Shown here piece by piece: positions 34,121 through 46,526 of a DNA stretch of 64,000 nt. The notes beneath the pieces were generated by a model. That model was not told where the DNA came from and did no database searches. It was given only the letters and a program-made list of their open reading frames with translations. The stretch lies in NCBI RefSeq assembly GCF_947179515.1, contig NC_067485.1, positions 76,647,346 to 76,711,345 of the forward strand, in the 5' to 3' direction. The position numbers were made by a program, and so were the translations under genes. Position 1 is the first letter of the stretch, and each line of letters starts with the position of its first letter. This stretch comes from Apodemus sylvaticus. Lineage: Eukaryota > Chordata > Mammalia > Rodentia > Muridae.

Positions 34121-36023
34121 TGCCAGGGGCCAGCCCTGGCTTGGGGTTCTTCTTTCTTGCCAGTTCTACTTCTTGAGGCAGTGGAGAGAAGAGTGTCAGC
34201 AGAGGGTAAAACTTTGTCCTACAAGACACTTGGGGTTAATATATAATAAAAAGTTTTATTGTATAATAAAAAGTTATTAATGTATAATAAATATCTAAGT
34301 CTAAGTTACTATGCTATTGTAGGGGACCTGCCTTCTGTGTTCCTCTGAGGCCAGAGACTGCAGTCTCAGGCAATTAGACGTCATCCTAAAACAGTCAGAG
34401 ATTACGAAAAGGATTAATTGCTAGAGCCTTTCCCCTTTTGTCCAGATGCCTCTTGCTTGTCAGGCTAGTGAGAAGTTCGGAGCAGTAAACTTCTATTGAA
34501 CCAGGGGAAGAGAATAACACTCGCAGAAGGAAAAACTTTCACATAAGCAAATATGCATAATCTCACATAAATTCATATATAAATTCATGAATGCTCACTT
34601 ATACATTTCTATTCAATCCAGTTGGGCCTAGCTAGCATGCATTCTCACAATTACATACTTGCACATACACACAGTACACACTCACACATGCATACATTCT
34701 CATAATTACATATTTACACATACATCCATACTTACATATGCATATGGAGTAAAAGACCAACCACCAGTGCCGAAAGAGGTCACTCATTCTGGATGAAAAA
34801 TTATCTCCAATCTTTATTGCATAGAAAAAGAAAAAGCTTCTACCCTTTTAATGCTAAATGAATTAAACACACGTTTGTAAGAAAAAAGCTTTGCTCCTTT
34901 TAATAAGATTAAGCCTGCCTTGTTATTAAGAAAGGACCTGTTCTGTCCTATGGTAAGGAGAAGCCTGTCTGTTCCTTCTGCCATCTGCAGTTTCTTTTTT
35001 TTCCCCTCTTTCCTTTTGCATTCTGCACCTTGCTCTCTTAGGTTTTTTTAATGTTTCCTATGATTTCTAAGTTATTCAATTTTGCATTCTGCTTCTAATC
35101 TTGTTCTCCTCTCCTGCTCTGAAGTCACAACAATGCTCTTACTCTCAATGCCTTTTCTCCAAAATCTATGCCTATACTTCTAAGTTCTTCTTGAGTTCAG
35201 TTCTGTCTAAAAAGTGTTCTGTCTACAAACTCCTCAGCTCAGCTCTCTCTCTCACAGCTCAGTTCTTCTCAGCTCAGTTCTTCTCACCTCTGTTCCTCTC
35301 ACTTAAGTTCCTCTCTTCTGACTCTTCTCTTTGTCCTAAGCACTTAAACATCTTTCAGAACGCATGATCACATGTTAAAAAGCTCATCAAAAGTTCTCAC
35401 AGAAAATCAAATCATAAATTAAAATAGAAGTTTACAACAGAGAATGCTGACTTGAATATCAATTAGGCTTAATTATCTGGCTAAACATCCATCACCTGTC
35501 TCAGCTCCATAAGTTCACTGAAGGTTTAAAAAAAAACAACTAAGTTATTAGTGAAGTTTTATATAGATAAACCCAGTCAATATTCTATATTCTGTCCTAG
35601 TACCTATAAGAAATCATTAGTTCCCTTATTATGACACTTGGTTAATTGTTTTACAACCTCTTCGAATATGCTCTAAATAGGAGAAAGTCTGGTTACCATC
35701 TAAGAACAATTAACTGGTGACATTTGGGAGACAGGTAGAGTTCTCATTGCAGTTTTGACTATCAGAAAAGGAACTAATAGCAGTCCCACGATAAAAGAGC
35801 TTAATAATCACAGATATAATTTTATGAATTCTTATAGGATCATCATTAAGACTTATATCATCTATTTGTCCATATAGCACCACGACGGGACAGTACATCT
35901 TCGTGGATCTGCAGGGATCTGTTTCAAAGGAGTGTGATACTATTTAGTGATTGTTCTATATGTTTAATAATAGCATGAAAAACATATTAATAGGAATCTT
36001 TCCTAAAATAAATTGCTTACAAC
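34121..36023 (-). mobile_element. endogenous-retrovirus-like insert, 3' LTR plus partial internal region
   Basis: A segment of 869 bp (34121-34989) starts TG and ends CA on the plus strand, as an LTR should. Read on the minus strand, it is preceded by a purine tract (about 35019-34991) that looks like a polypurine tract. It carries an AATAAA signal near 34815-34821. About 1 kb of probable internal sequence follows (34990-36023), with CAGCTCAGTTCTTCT-type short repeats at 35240-35290. 'cttggt' at 34115-34120 and 'cttgat' at 36024-36029 look like a 6 bp target-site duplication, the size made by class II elements. No matching 5' LTR is seen at the right end, so it is incomplete. No gag, pro, pol or env domain is identifiable. 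The family is not recognised. Confidence 0.5.
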
Positions 36024-36368
36024 CTTGATTAATAAGGGCACACCATTACTTGTCAGGGATTATGATGTATGGCCTTGTTGGAGTAGATGTAGCATTGCAG
36101 GAGGAAGTATGTCCCTTGAGGTGGATTTTGGAAATTCAAATGCTCAAGCCAGGCCTAATATCTTTCTCTTCTTCCTGCCTGTACTTCCGGATGTAGAACT
36201 CTCAGCTCCTTTTCCAGCACCATACCTGCCTGCTCACTGCTATATTTCCTACCATAATGTTGATGGGCTAAACTTCTAAACCTGTAAGCAAGCCCCCATA
36301 AAATGTTTGATGTTTTAAGTGTTGCTGTGCTCATGATATCTCTTCACAGCAACAGAACAATTAAGGCA
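36024..36368 (+). mobile_element. MaLR-like LTR, right piece (interrupted)
   Basis: Continues the element begun at 34058: 'ggccttgttggagtagatg', 'gaggaagtatgtccc', 'caaatgctcaagccaggcc', 'atgtagaactctcagctcc', 'ccataatgttgatgggctaa', 'tctcttcacagcaacagaac'. It has the MaLR-type layout, with TATA-less GC-richer middle and a TTCACAGCARYAGAA end. Confidence 0.6.
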
Positions 36369-36380
36369 GTGCCCCTAATT

Positions 36381-36550
36381 AATGAGTCATCTCTCCAGCC
36401 TTTGTTTTAACTTCATGCTTGAGTTCCTGCCCTCAAGCATGCCCTCAAGTTTCATCACTGCTGGATGGGTACCTGGAATTGTCAGTCAAATAAATACTTT
36501 TCTCTCATAACTTGCTCGCAGCTGTGGTGTTTTATCCAACAACAGAACTT
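36381..36550 (+). mobile_element. short repeat fragments: B2 head (minus) then LTR 3' part
   Basis: 'gagtcatctctccagcc' (36384-36400) is the reverse complement of a B2-type SINE head. It is followed by 'ttgagttcctgccctcaagc', 'gtcaaataaatacttttctc' and 'gtggtgttttatccaacaacag', which match the 3' part of the MaLR-like family seen at 30201. Both are partial. Confidence 0.45.
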
Positions 36551-37191
36551 AGGACAACCCTTGGAAGCATCTTCCCTTTTCATTATTATTCATTATTTCC
36601 ATCCAAATTTCTTTCAAATAGAATACTGAAGAGATGACTTTCACTAATTGGACAATTTTGTATGAAATTGATTATTACTCTGACTTCTGAAACCCTGAGT
36701 ATACCTATTAGCATTTCTGTTAGCTTCATATTTCTTTTCTGTAATTGCCAGTAAAAGACCATATTTTTCTAACACTTATTTTCAAGCTTTTCAAATACTC
36801 TCACCCAAGATCTTGATACCAAATAAAGCATGAGGTTTTCACTGTTATTCACAATTTAAACCTCAATAGTGAGGGCACTTCTGCAATTCTTGGAAGCATT
36901 GAATTGTTTTAAGCTCTTGCTACTTTTGAATGCTACCAAGCCAGTTATTTTAGTGTCTAGAGAGAGAACTTGACATTTTAGATGCTGTGACAATAGTCTG
37001 GGGCTACCTTGCTTGATAGGTCAGCAATGAGCTGTGTGCACGTGCTGAATTTGTTGACTAGTAAGTCCACTTCCTCAGTTTACGTCAATGCAGGTGTGTT
37101 GTAACCAGCAATGGTTTCTTATTTATTTTTATTCATGCTAACAAAGTGAAAAGATAATACTGTACATATTTTTAGTAAAAATAAGCATTGC
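36551..37191. other. unassigned AT-rich sequence
   Basis: Nothing recognised. Confidence 0.45.
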
Positions 37192-37530
37192 AGTGCCAGT
37201 GAGGTAGCTCAGAAGATAAAGTACTTGATACAAATATGAGGACCAGAGTTCAGATCTCTAGCACATGCATCAAAAAACAGAAAAAGAAACATGGATGCCT
37301 ACCTGTGATCCCAGTCATAAAGAGAGACAGGAGACCCATGTTCACTAAATTGCTGAGTTCTGGGTTCGGTAAGAGAACCTGCCTCAGCAAATACAGCAGG
37401 GGAAAACTGAACATGAGTCTCTGACTTTCACATGTCAGCCTTTACATGTGTGTGCATTTATACACAAATGTACCCACACACAGATGAGCACACATAAACC
37501 TACCCACACAGAGTACACAAATATATATCT
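37192..37530 (+). mobile_element. composite B4/RSINE1-type SINE
   Basis: A tRNA-like head ('gaggtagctcagaagataaa', 'gaccagagttcagatctcta') is joined to a B1-like middle ('atgcctacctgtgatcccag', 'ttctgggttcggtaagag') and a tail of CA-rich repeats (37475-37530). This order defines the rodent B4/RSINE composite SINEs. Old copy with many differences. Confidence 0.65.
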
Positions 37531-37937
37531 CATGTATACACAAATACATATATATGTTACAGATGATAAGCTCATATATGTGCTCACACACATATTTATG
37601 TTGTATACTGATTTTATTTCATTTTTGATCATTTTCTTTACCATACTTTTGAGATAGATTTGGTAACAATTTCTGTATTTGTTATAGAAGTGGAAATGAT
37701 TCTTTTTTCCTCTTTTTCTAAAAAAATAGCTCTTGATAATTAAACCAAGATTTATGAATTAGAATAGTAAGACTCCCTTTCAGTTTTGAGAAATTTATGG
37801 ATAATTTGGAGAATTTACTTGTGTGTGATGAGCCACTTTGTCTTTTATACTTTGAAATTCTTTTACCCTTTTGACTATGTTATTAGAATGCTGTTCAGAA
37901 TGGCAATCATTATGTTGTTCTTGTTTATTTACCTTTG

Positions 37938-37940
<3 letters not shown>

Positions 37941-37999
<59 letters not shown>

Positions 38000-38002
38000 T
38001 CT
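37941..38002. repeat. (CT)n microsatellite next to a B1
   Basis: About 26 CT units with one CA interruption near 37993, ending at the B1 A-tail complement at 38003. It probably grew at or next to the SINE tail. Confidence 0.93.
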
Positions 38003-38146
38003 GGTTTTTTGAGACAGGGTGTCTCTGTGTAGCCCTGTCTGTTCTGGAACTCACTCTGTAGGCCAGCCTGGCCTCGAACTCAAGAAACCTGCCTGCCTCT
38101 GCCTCCCAAGTGCTGGGATTAAAGGCGTGTGCTACCACTGCCCGGC
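38003..38146 (-). mobile_element. B1 SINE (Mus type)
   Basis: A 7SL-derived, nearly full-length B1 in reverse orientation: 'gagacagggtgtctctgtgt', 'tggcctcgaactcaagaaac', 'tgctgggattaaaggcgtg', ending 'actgcccggc'. The box B equivalent is kept. The short 'ctcaagaaacc' segment resembles Mus B1 subfamilies. Confidence 0.92.
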
Positions 38147-41100
38147 TATGAAAGTCTTAAAGGTATTAAGTCACTGCTCTCTTCTTCATCTCCATGTTTG
38201 TCATCCTTTTCTGATCTTCATATTTCTCAACTTCATAATCAATTCTACACCTCTTTGTCATTTTTAAAAACAATTCTGGGTATTGAATAAAAAGCTAGAC
38301 AAATGCTCAATCACTGAACTGTGTATCCCACCTTAAATTCTAAGAATAGATAATGATACTGTCAACATGTATCAAACAATTAACGAACAAAGTATTATTA
38401 ATTTCAGAAAGTACTTTGTAAAACAAATTGAATTTATTGATATTTCTAACTCATTCCATAAAGCAAGAATAACTGACTTTAAACCAAGAAAAATATTTAA
38501 CAAAAATCCCTATTACTGGTATTTCCTTTTTTTTTTAAATAAAAAGTGTCTTTTGAAGGAAGAAGATAAATTGTGAAATTCATAAATTTCAAGAAATTAA
38601 TATGGCTTATCAGGTTCAGGAGGCTCCTGAAACTTAAAAGATTCAGTTTGTCTGTTCAAATTTATGTAGAATATAACGAATGATAGAGATAAGAGACTCT
38701 CCCAAACATTGAACTGCCTAAGGAATTGGCTTTTATGAGTTTCCACCTGTGTAGGAATAAGCTTTTCAGGGATATAGCCACTGCTGAGTCACTTGAACTT
38801 CTGCAAATAATGCCTAGCTAATCATGTTGTTGTTTGTGTTTTTTTTTTTAAATAACCTCAATAAGCTTATTGATTCTGTGTACAAGACTTCACTTGAACA
38901 ATCTACTTAATTGGCTCTTAGTGTGCTAGCTGGAGAGAACAGATATCTGTTTACATCTTCCAAGGAAAAAACATACAATCTAATTGCTTCTTAAAGAAAT
39001 ACATATATAAAAAAAACAAGAATGAGTTAAATAGGAATCAGATGTATTGCCCATATAAAGGACGATGAAAAATGCTACTGACACTGATATATCTGAGTGT
39101 CTATAAGTACAATCACAATGTGGTTACCTTTCCTATGACACAAAAGGTGATATACTGCCTTGTTGGAATGACAGTTACATGCTCCCTGAGGTGGATGGTA
39201 AGTCATGTGACTAAAGCTAAGACACAGTACCTGTCTTCCACAGTATAATGTGAGGTAAATAAACTCTTTCAATAATGGAGTTACCATCAAATGTCTGTTA
39301 GAGGATATAGTACAGTTTCTGAGTGTTATATAGAACAGATATGTAAGCAGGTAGTAATGATTGTTGAAAGCCTTCTGCTATATGCAACTGAAACTGACCC
39401 ATCTGCCCAGAATGAACTCGGCATGTAAATAAATTATTTCAGTGGGAAAAGATTTTGGTTTAGGAGGAGAAAAAAAAAAAACCAACAACAGAGATTAGGA
39501 TGCCAGGGACATGTTTCCTGATAGTTTCTTACAGCTGGCAGGATACAAAGGAAAGCAAGGGAATTAGACCCGTACTAAAAAACCCTTAGTAGCTTTGAAA
39601 GCTTGTAATGCATGGGGAAAATTGCAAAGTAAAGAATGAGAAGGGGATGTAAATGTGAAAGAAGATACCCTTATGGCTCTTCCCTTAATACAGAAGAATC
39701 TCAAATGCACAATTGACTATTATGATAGTTTTCGTGACAATGATCCAACTGAGAAAATTGTGATAAGTGGGTACTACTCAGCTTTTGAACTTGTGTATTT
39801 GGAGATCATGGAAGTCAATGCTTCTTACAGTCTGGCTTGTGAGTCATGGAGGTAGACCGGATAGATCTAACACAGAAACAAACCATTCACAGATCTACTC
39901 ATCCTTCTCTTAAACAAAGGCTACAATATTTTAGAAAATAATAAAACTATGACCTGCTGACTCCCATAAGCTGTTACAGACAATTGTTTATCACCAGCTG
40001 AGAAAACCATAAATATTAAAGGCTAGTAGACAACAGAAGGAAGATGGACATTCCTGGGACACAAAGGAATAGTGTTTGGTTCCCTTTTTACTGGACTCAG
40101 TAAGTCTGTATTTATATGGAGATTTCAAGAAAGATAGAAGGTAGTTCAGTAGGTATTTTGACCTAGTATAGATCTTTATTGGATTTTCTGGGTCCCATGG
40201 TGAGATATCATCTTTAAGATCTTAAAGAGGTTTTGATGTGTCTAAATGACTTAGACTAATATGTAGTTGAGTCATAAATTGCCAAAACTATCAAGGGAAA
40301 ATGACTTGCAGTAATTTTCTATGAGCAATCCAGCCACCTCATCCTGAGGTGCTGATGTTGCAATAGCACCACATCTTAACTCTGATGGCTGCCATGGAGT
40401 GCAAAATGGAGTCTCCCTTCCATGTCAATATACCTAAAATTGTTCTTTGGATGAAGCAACTGATAAAGTGATAAAATCTTTTTGTGGTATACTAAATGTA
40501 ACAAACATTTCATTTAAGTATCTGCTTAATCTATGAAGATTGCCTGATACTTACTTCGAATGGTTAGAAATGAAATGTCAGCGTTCCTAGTCATCATCTG
40601 TAAAAAGACAACTTTACAGATTGATAACCCTTAGGTATCTTACATATTTGGAATACTGTCCAAGAGAAATTAAAGTAGCTGTTAAAAAGTATGAACAAAG
40701 GTACCCAGCCTGGGTAGAAATGGGCATTCCCAGGGGCAATAATATGAATGGATAAAATTCTCAAACCAGTGATGCACTTGCCTCTTTAGGAATTAGTGGC
40801 GTTGGAGGTCCCTAAGGTCTCACAGATTATAAGGTTACTATAACTGCTGTAGAATGAATGTAAAACTAGACAATAAAACTATTTTGACAATAACACATTT
40901 CTTAGAGTAAGATTTAGAGAAATGAAGCTGGAGCTGAGCTGGAAGCTCTTTACCTGCTGGCTGGTTTCCTTATTGCTGAGTTGTACAATTTAGGCTACTA
41001 AGAAGTCTTTGCTCTATGGTGATAACTTGCTACAGTACCAGCCTATCAAGTAGAGTGGGTCCTATTGGAACAATAGTGACATGACCAGTGTGTGCTGCCA

Positions 41101-41430
41101 AGTTCTTTTTGGTTGGATTCATCACCACTTATACAGGAGGAAACAGGACACAGGTCAATGCAAAGTCTTTCGGTCATGTTGTGATTAAGATCATAGGCTT
41201 TGATGGAGTAAGCAGAATCTACATTGTTAAATAAACATGATGTGCCTATCAAAATATATGCATTTACACTTGCAAATCACTGCTGCTATCCTGTTATTCC
41301 AATCACTATAAAAATTTGTTTTTGGCAACACATACAATAGTTGATAAATGCTCAAGAATGTGAAGATAAGTGATATTTGTTGTGACATAGGACTTCACTG
41401 TTTGGAGACAAGCAAAAGGTAATATATAAT
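38147..41430. other. unassigned sequence
   Basis: About 3.3 kb without a recognised exon or transposon. The frame at 39655-39855 (+, 66 codons) is the cleanest looking, but it has no domain or flanking splice pattern I can support. Short A and T runs at 38839-38850 and 39470-39481. Confidence 0.45.
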
Positions 41431-41622
41431 GCTGAGCAGTGGTGGCACATGCCTTTAATCCCAGCACTTGGGAGGCAGGGGCAGGCGGATTTCTGAGTTC
41501 GAGGCTAGCCTGGTCTACAGAGTGAGTTCCAGGATAGCCAGGGCTACATAGAGAAACTTTGCCTCAAAACAAAACAAAACAAAACAAAAAAACAAAAAAC
41601 AAAAAACTAAAACAAAAAAACC
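41431..41622 (+). mobile_element. B1 SINE (Mus type) with (CAAAA)n tail
   Basis: Full-length B1 body 41431-41570: 'catgcctttaatcccagcac', 'ggcggatttctgagttcgag', 'ctggtctacagagtgagttc'. The shortened 'gatttctgagttcgag' is characteristic of Mus B1 subfamilies rather than rat. It has a long A-rich tail to 41622 with CAAAA units. It directly precedes an L1 3' UTR. Confidence 0.94.
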
Positions 41623-41689
41623 CCAGTAATCTATATTGTCATTTCTGCAGCTGAGAAACCATTTATAAAAATGTGGTAAGAGAAATGGA

Positions 41690-42815
41690 GGAACCCCAAA
41701 GAAGCTAAACAAGAAGGAAGGAACAAGTGAGAATGCTTGCATCTCACTTAGGAGAGGCAATAAAATAGTCCTAAAAATGCAAATGGAAGGAGGGAAGCTG
41801 GCAGAGGAGGGGTCATGGAGGGGCATGGTGAGTGTTTAGGATAAGGAGAGGAAAGGGACAGGAGAGATGGCCAAATGGCCATGAGAATGAATGGAATCTG
41901 CAACTGATGTGGGTGGGAAAGTGGGGCATCTCCAAAGACATAAAAGTAACCTGGGTTAAGGGAGGGACACAACTCAATAGGGGTGACCTAAGCTGTGACT
42001 CACTACATTGGGAATGTGGAAACTGAAGCAGCCACCTCCTGTAGCCAGGCAGGAACCTCAGTACAGTTATAGGGACACCAACTCGCCCACAAAACCTTGG
42101 ACCCAAAATTTATTCTGTCTACAAGAAATTCAGGGACTGGGGATGGAACAGAGACTGAAGGAAATGCCAACTAACTTGAGACTCATCCCATGGACGAGCA
42201 CTAATCTCTGACACTATTAATGATATCTGTTATGCTTGCACATAGCATAACATATCTATTCATCTAACATGGCTGTCTCTGAGATGCTCCATCTAGCAGC
42301 TAATTCACACAGATGCACATACACACAGCCAAATAGTGGATGGAGCTTAAGAACTTCTTTTGGGAGAATAGGGAAAAGAATTTCAGGCCCCTAAGGAGAT
42401 AGGAACTCCTCAGGGAGACCAAAAGAATCAACCAACCTTGGGTTCTCAGAAAATAAACCACCAACCAAAGAGTATATACAGACTGGACCTAGGCTTCCCG
42501 ACACATACATAGCAGATGTGCAGCTTGGTCTTCATGTGAGTACCGAACAATTGGAGTGGAGGTTATCATAAAAGCTGTTGCCTGCATATGGGAATGTTCT
42601 TCTAACTGGGCTGCCTTGTCTGGCCTCAGTTGGAGAGGATGTGCCTAGCCTTGAAGAGACTTTTGCGCCAGACTTGGGGGTTATCCAAGGGGAGTTCTAT
42701 CCTCTCAGAGGAGAAGGGGAAGGGAATGGAAGGAGGACTGTGGGAGGGAGTGACAGGGAGAGGAGACAGTGTACAGGATGTAAAATGGATGAAAAAATAA
42801 ATAAGTAATGTAACA
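41690..42815 (+). mobile_element. L1 (Lx-like) 3' UTR, 5'-truncated
   Basis: About 1.1 kb of old rodent L1 3' UTR: 'atgcttgcatctcacttagg', 'gcagccacctcctgtagccag', 'ttctgtctacaagaaattc', 'agcagatgtgcagcttggtc', 'ctgccttgtctggcctcag', ending in 'gatgaaaaaataaataag'. The same landmarks in the same order occur at 62458-63115. No ORF2 sequence is attached. Confidence 0.75.
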
Positions 42816-43807
42816 AGTAAAACAAGAGATAACGTATTATAAACCCATTTCCTTTAAACTGATTTTCTCAAGGAACAATGAGAAAAGTTAGCACACTCAT
42901 AGGGTTAGAAAGCTTAGAAAAATGCTAGGATTCCCAAAATTCCTTCTCAAAGTAACTAAATAGAAGGACTTACTACCAAGAATATATGCTCTTGTGAGCT
43001 GCGCTGCCAAAATGTTTTATGTAGGAAGCTTTCACAAGTCACTACCCAACTCTGTGTCTGACATTTTGCTGGCAACTACATTTGAGTGACCCATATACCT
43101 GGAGGTAACTCTTCACCTACACTTTAGTAATAAACACAAATAAATTCTGTAGCTCCCTGTATCAACTTAGGGGGGGGGGATGCACCTTTATTATGCCATT
43201 TGCATCTAATCCGTGGTAGTTATTAGTTCATGTCTCCACAGGAAAGGATCAACAACTGCTGACAAACATTCCTAATGAGTGCAATAGTGCCATGGATGTT
43301 TAGAGGTAAACAACTCTCTCTCCTGACTGGATCTGAGGCCCAGTGACTGACGAGATGCATGCTTGCTACTGTTGATCTGATCCAAAGTCATTATCTAGGG
43401 AGGACCAAAGTGCTGTGTGGAGATGGCTTGAAAAGTAAGCACCCATTAAATTGCCTCCTTACACACACAGCTAAGTGGATTTTTCGATGTTAGTCTGAGA
43501 ATCCCCTTTTGGCAATGGGTGATTACTAAATTTGAGACCTATAACCAGTTAAAGTGCTGAGGATAGTGGCTAGTGTGTTCATAACCTCAAATATGACATC
43601 TACATAACCCTCTACATGACTCCAGGGAATCCTGAGAAGGCAGAGTGGAAGAGCTGTGGGAACTTGAGGGTGAGTGGAATGGAACCTATACTTGTTTCCT
43701 AGATAGGACATAAAAATTGCAGTAATGAACACCCAGCAGCCATGGCAACCTACATGGTCCCCAAAAAGAGAGGGGAGAGGAAAAGGAATGAAAGAAGAAG
43801 AAAACAG
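42816..43807. other. unassigned sequence
   Basis: No gene or named repeat. Contains a G9 run at about 43170-43179. Confidence 0.45.
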
Positions 43808-43904
43808 CAGAGAGAGAGAGAGAAGAAGAAGGAGGAGGAGGTGGAGGAGGAGGAGGAGGAGGAGGAGGAGGAGGAGGAGGAGGAGGGAAGAAGGAAAGAA
43901 GCAA
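43808..43904. repeat. (AG)n/(GGA)n polypurine microsatellite
   Basis: A short AG run, GAA units, then a near-pure GGA tract (about 43831-43886). Glu- or Arg-rich and Pro-rich translations on either strand are artefacts. Confidence 0.93.
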
Positions 43905-44280
43905 CACTTGGAAGAAATGAAGGAACCAAGGAAGCAAGGCAGAAAGCAATGATAGAAAGAGAGGAATCAGTAAAGCTAACAGAGATCTGTTTTTAGAAGG
44001 ATAACTCATCCTTCTAAAGATTAAATTTTGTCCAAGGATTGTCTTAATATCTGAAATAAATATATTTGAAATCCTAATAAACTAATAAAAGAAACTGACA
44101 GTTTCAAAGGATACAATCAAAAAGTGATTGAAAAAGATACCAATTAATGATTTTAAAAGAAGATTTGCAGTAAGTTAGGACTGCAAAAGATTTCTCAATG
44201 TAGCAAGTAACATCTGACTGAAACCTAGAGCTGACATTATACTAACTGATAGACTGTGTGTTGCAGATAGGAAGGTTTCT
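43905..44280. other. unassigned AT-rich sequence
   Basis: Nothing recognised. Confidence 0.4.
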
Positions 44281-44556
44281 ATGTTTTTCCCATTTATTAA
44301 ATTTATATATCCTGATTACAGTTTCCTTTCCCTTTACTCTTTCAAATTTCTCCCCACCTCCTCTCCCATCTAGATCTACTATTCCCTTTCTGTCTCTCAT
44401 TAGAAAAGAACTACCTTTTAAGAGATATCAACAAGACAACAAAATAAAATATAACAAGATAAAACAAAAACCGTTGCATCAAAGTTGGATAAGACAAACT
44501 AACAGAAGTAAAAAGCCCCAAGAGAATGCGCAAGGATTGGAGGCAGACTTACTCAG

Positions 44557-44972
44557 ATGTACTGGCTGGTTTTATGTATCAACTTGATACATGCTGGAAT
44601 TATCACAGAGAAAGGAGCCTCCCCTAAGGAACTGCCTCCATGAGATCCAGCTGTAAGGTGTTTTCTCAATTAATAAACAAGGGGAGAAGGTCCAGCTCAT
44701 TGTGGATGGTGCCTTCCCTGAGCTGGTAGTCCTGAGTTCTATAAGAAAGCAAGCTGAGCAAGCCATGGGAAGCAAGCCAGTAAGCACCACCCCTTCATGG
44801 TCTCTGCATCAGCTCTTGTCTCCAAGTTCCTGCCCTGTGTGAGTTCCAGTCTTGACTTCCTTTGGTAATGAACAGCAGTATGGAAGTGTAAACCGAATAA
44901 ACCCTTTCTTTCCTCTCCAACTTGCTTCTTGGTCATGATGTTTTGTACAGGAATACAAACCCTGACTAAGAC
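44557..44972 (+). repeat. 5' LTR of the MaLR-like element
   Basis: Starts 'tgtactggctggttttatg' and ends 'ccctgactaagaca', giving TG and CA ends. Contains 'ccgaataaaccc' near the 3' side, a polyadenylation-like signal. Confidence 0.7.
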
Positions 44973-46109
44973 AAATTAATACCAGTAGAGGTGGGGAATA
45001 TCTGTGACAACCTGACGATGGTTCTTGGGAAGACTGTGGAAGGACTTTGGAACTTTGGGCTAGAAGAGCTCTATGGGATGTTCTGTAGGAGTTTGGAAGA
45101 TAACATTGAGAACTGTGCAGAAGATGGAGGCCTGGATTGCGGAACTTCAGAGGGAAGAATAAAAACTCTTATCAGGGCCTTTGCTATTTTGATTGTGAAG
45201 ATTCCGTGGTTTTGATTAGCTGGGACTGAAGAATCAGCAGTGATTAACAAGATACCAGAAGTGTTAAACCAACTTTTTGCATTACTGGGACAATTGATGT
45301 TAGTTAGCAGGAGCTAGAAAATTAGCAGTGATAAAGAAGAGAGCAGCATTGCTGAAGTGAACTCTTATGGGACGTGCTTCTCTAGGGCACAGAGAAGCTG
45401 TGTTCTAGAGGCAGTCACAGTTGTTGTACCTTGCTTTGGTAGCTGGACTTGATAATGTATGAGAGTCACCTGGTGGTACTGGTTTTGAAAACAGGAAAGG
45501 TAGAAACTGATGCGTGGCACCGTGAGAGGCCAGGAGAAGTCGTTGGTGAAGGTGCAGCCTCAGATGAAATGGAAGACCCAGGGCTGAAGCAGTCATACAG
45601 AACAGTTTAGGCTTGGGACCGTGAAAAGAGCCTATGAGAGGCTATTTGTGAAATTGCAGCCCAGGTGCAGCAGCAGACAACAGTGTATCAGAGATGCCAG
45701 TACCATAACATGACCACCAAGAAGTAGCAGTAATAGAATACAGGCAGCTAGTGCCCAGAAGACAAGGTGTGTGCTACAAAGGGCAGAGCTAGAGAAGAGA
45801 CCCAAGCCCTTGGAGGAGCCCAGAAGATCGTGAGTAGTTGGAGTTTGATTTTGATTTTGATTGTGACTGTGCCCTGGTATTCTTCCCTCTTGGAAGTAAG
45901 AAAGTATTTTAGTGGAAACCCCAGTTAAAATTATAAAAATTTATAAAAAGTCTTTGAATTTCAAAAGAGATTAAATGTTTTAAAGGGATTGGCATTTTAA
46001 TATGTAAGAATTTGAAAAGACCTTGGGACTTTTAAAGTTATTTAGATCTGGAGATGAACAAGAAAGTAAGGACTGAGGCTTAATAGTGATGTGTTTGTGT
46101 ATCAAGTTG

Positions 46110-46526
46110 ACAAGGGGTCAGTTTTTCTGGCTGTTTTTGTGTGTTAACTTGACACAGGCTGGAGTTATCACAGAGAAAGGCGCTTCCTTTGAGGAAATGC
46201 CTCCATGAGATCCAGCTGTAAGGCATTTTTCTCATTTAGTGATCAAGGGTAAAGGATTCATCCCATTGTGGGTGGTACCATCTCTGGGCTGGTAGTCCTG
46301 GGTTCTATAAGAAAGCAGGCTGAGCAAGGCAGAGGAAGCAAGCCAGTAAGTAACATCCCTCCATGGCCTCTGTATCAGCTCCGGCTTCCTGACTTGCTTG
46401 AGTTCCAGTCCTGACTTCCTTTGGTGATGAACAGCAGTGTGAAAGTGTGAGCTGAGCTGATTAAACCCTTTCCTCCCCACTGCTTCCTTGTCATGATGTT
46501 TTGTGCCAGAAAACTAACCCTAAGAA
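46110..46526 (+). repeat. 3' LTR of the MaLR-like element
   Basis: Direct repeat of 44557-44972. The last bases ('ccctaagaa') have diverged from the expected CA end. The two LTRs were identical at insertion, so their present difference reflects age. Confidence 0.68.

Larger units (their letters stand above)
44557..46526 (+). mobile_element. MaLR-like LTR retrotransposon with both LTRs
   Basis: Two direct repeats of about 410 bp (44557-44972 and 46110-46526, roughly 80-85% alike by eye) flank about 1.1 kb of internal sequence. Both LTRs share 'tcacagagaaagg', 'atgccttccatgagatccagc'-like context, 'ttctataagaaagca' and 'gtcatgatgttttgt'. The internal part begins 'taccagtagaggtgggg' and has 'ggactttggaactttggg', closely like the start of mammalian MaLR internal regions. 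The hexamer 'actcag' occurs at 44551-44556 and 46527-46532, a likely target-site duplication. No gag, pol or env frame is visible, as is normal for MaLRs, which are non-autonomous. Confidence 0.7.

Noticed and set aside
35101..35367. 88-codon Ser/Leu-rich frame
   Set aside because: Lies antisense within the retrovirus-like insert, over short CAGCTCAGTTCTTCT-type repeats; not a plausible gene.
35710..35898. 62-codon minus-strand frame in the retrovirus-like insert
   Set aside because: Right strand for a remnant of the insert, but no retroviral domain or motif is recognisable, so no product is called.
39655..39855. 66-codon frame with a reasonably mixed composition
   Set aside because: No domain, no splice-site context and no recognisable homologue; length is within chance for AT-rich DNA.
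43725..43996. Overlapping Glu-rich, Arg-rich and Pro-rich frames
   Set aside because: Artefacts of the GGA/AG repeat read in different frames.
44557..46526. Non-autonomous hAT (Charlie/URR1-type) DNA transposon pair
   Set aside because: Considered because similar solitary copies may be catalogued that way, but two direct ~410 bp repeats around an internal region with MaLR-like start sequence fit an LTR element better. The solitary copies remain less certain.
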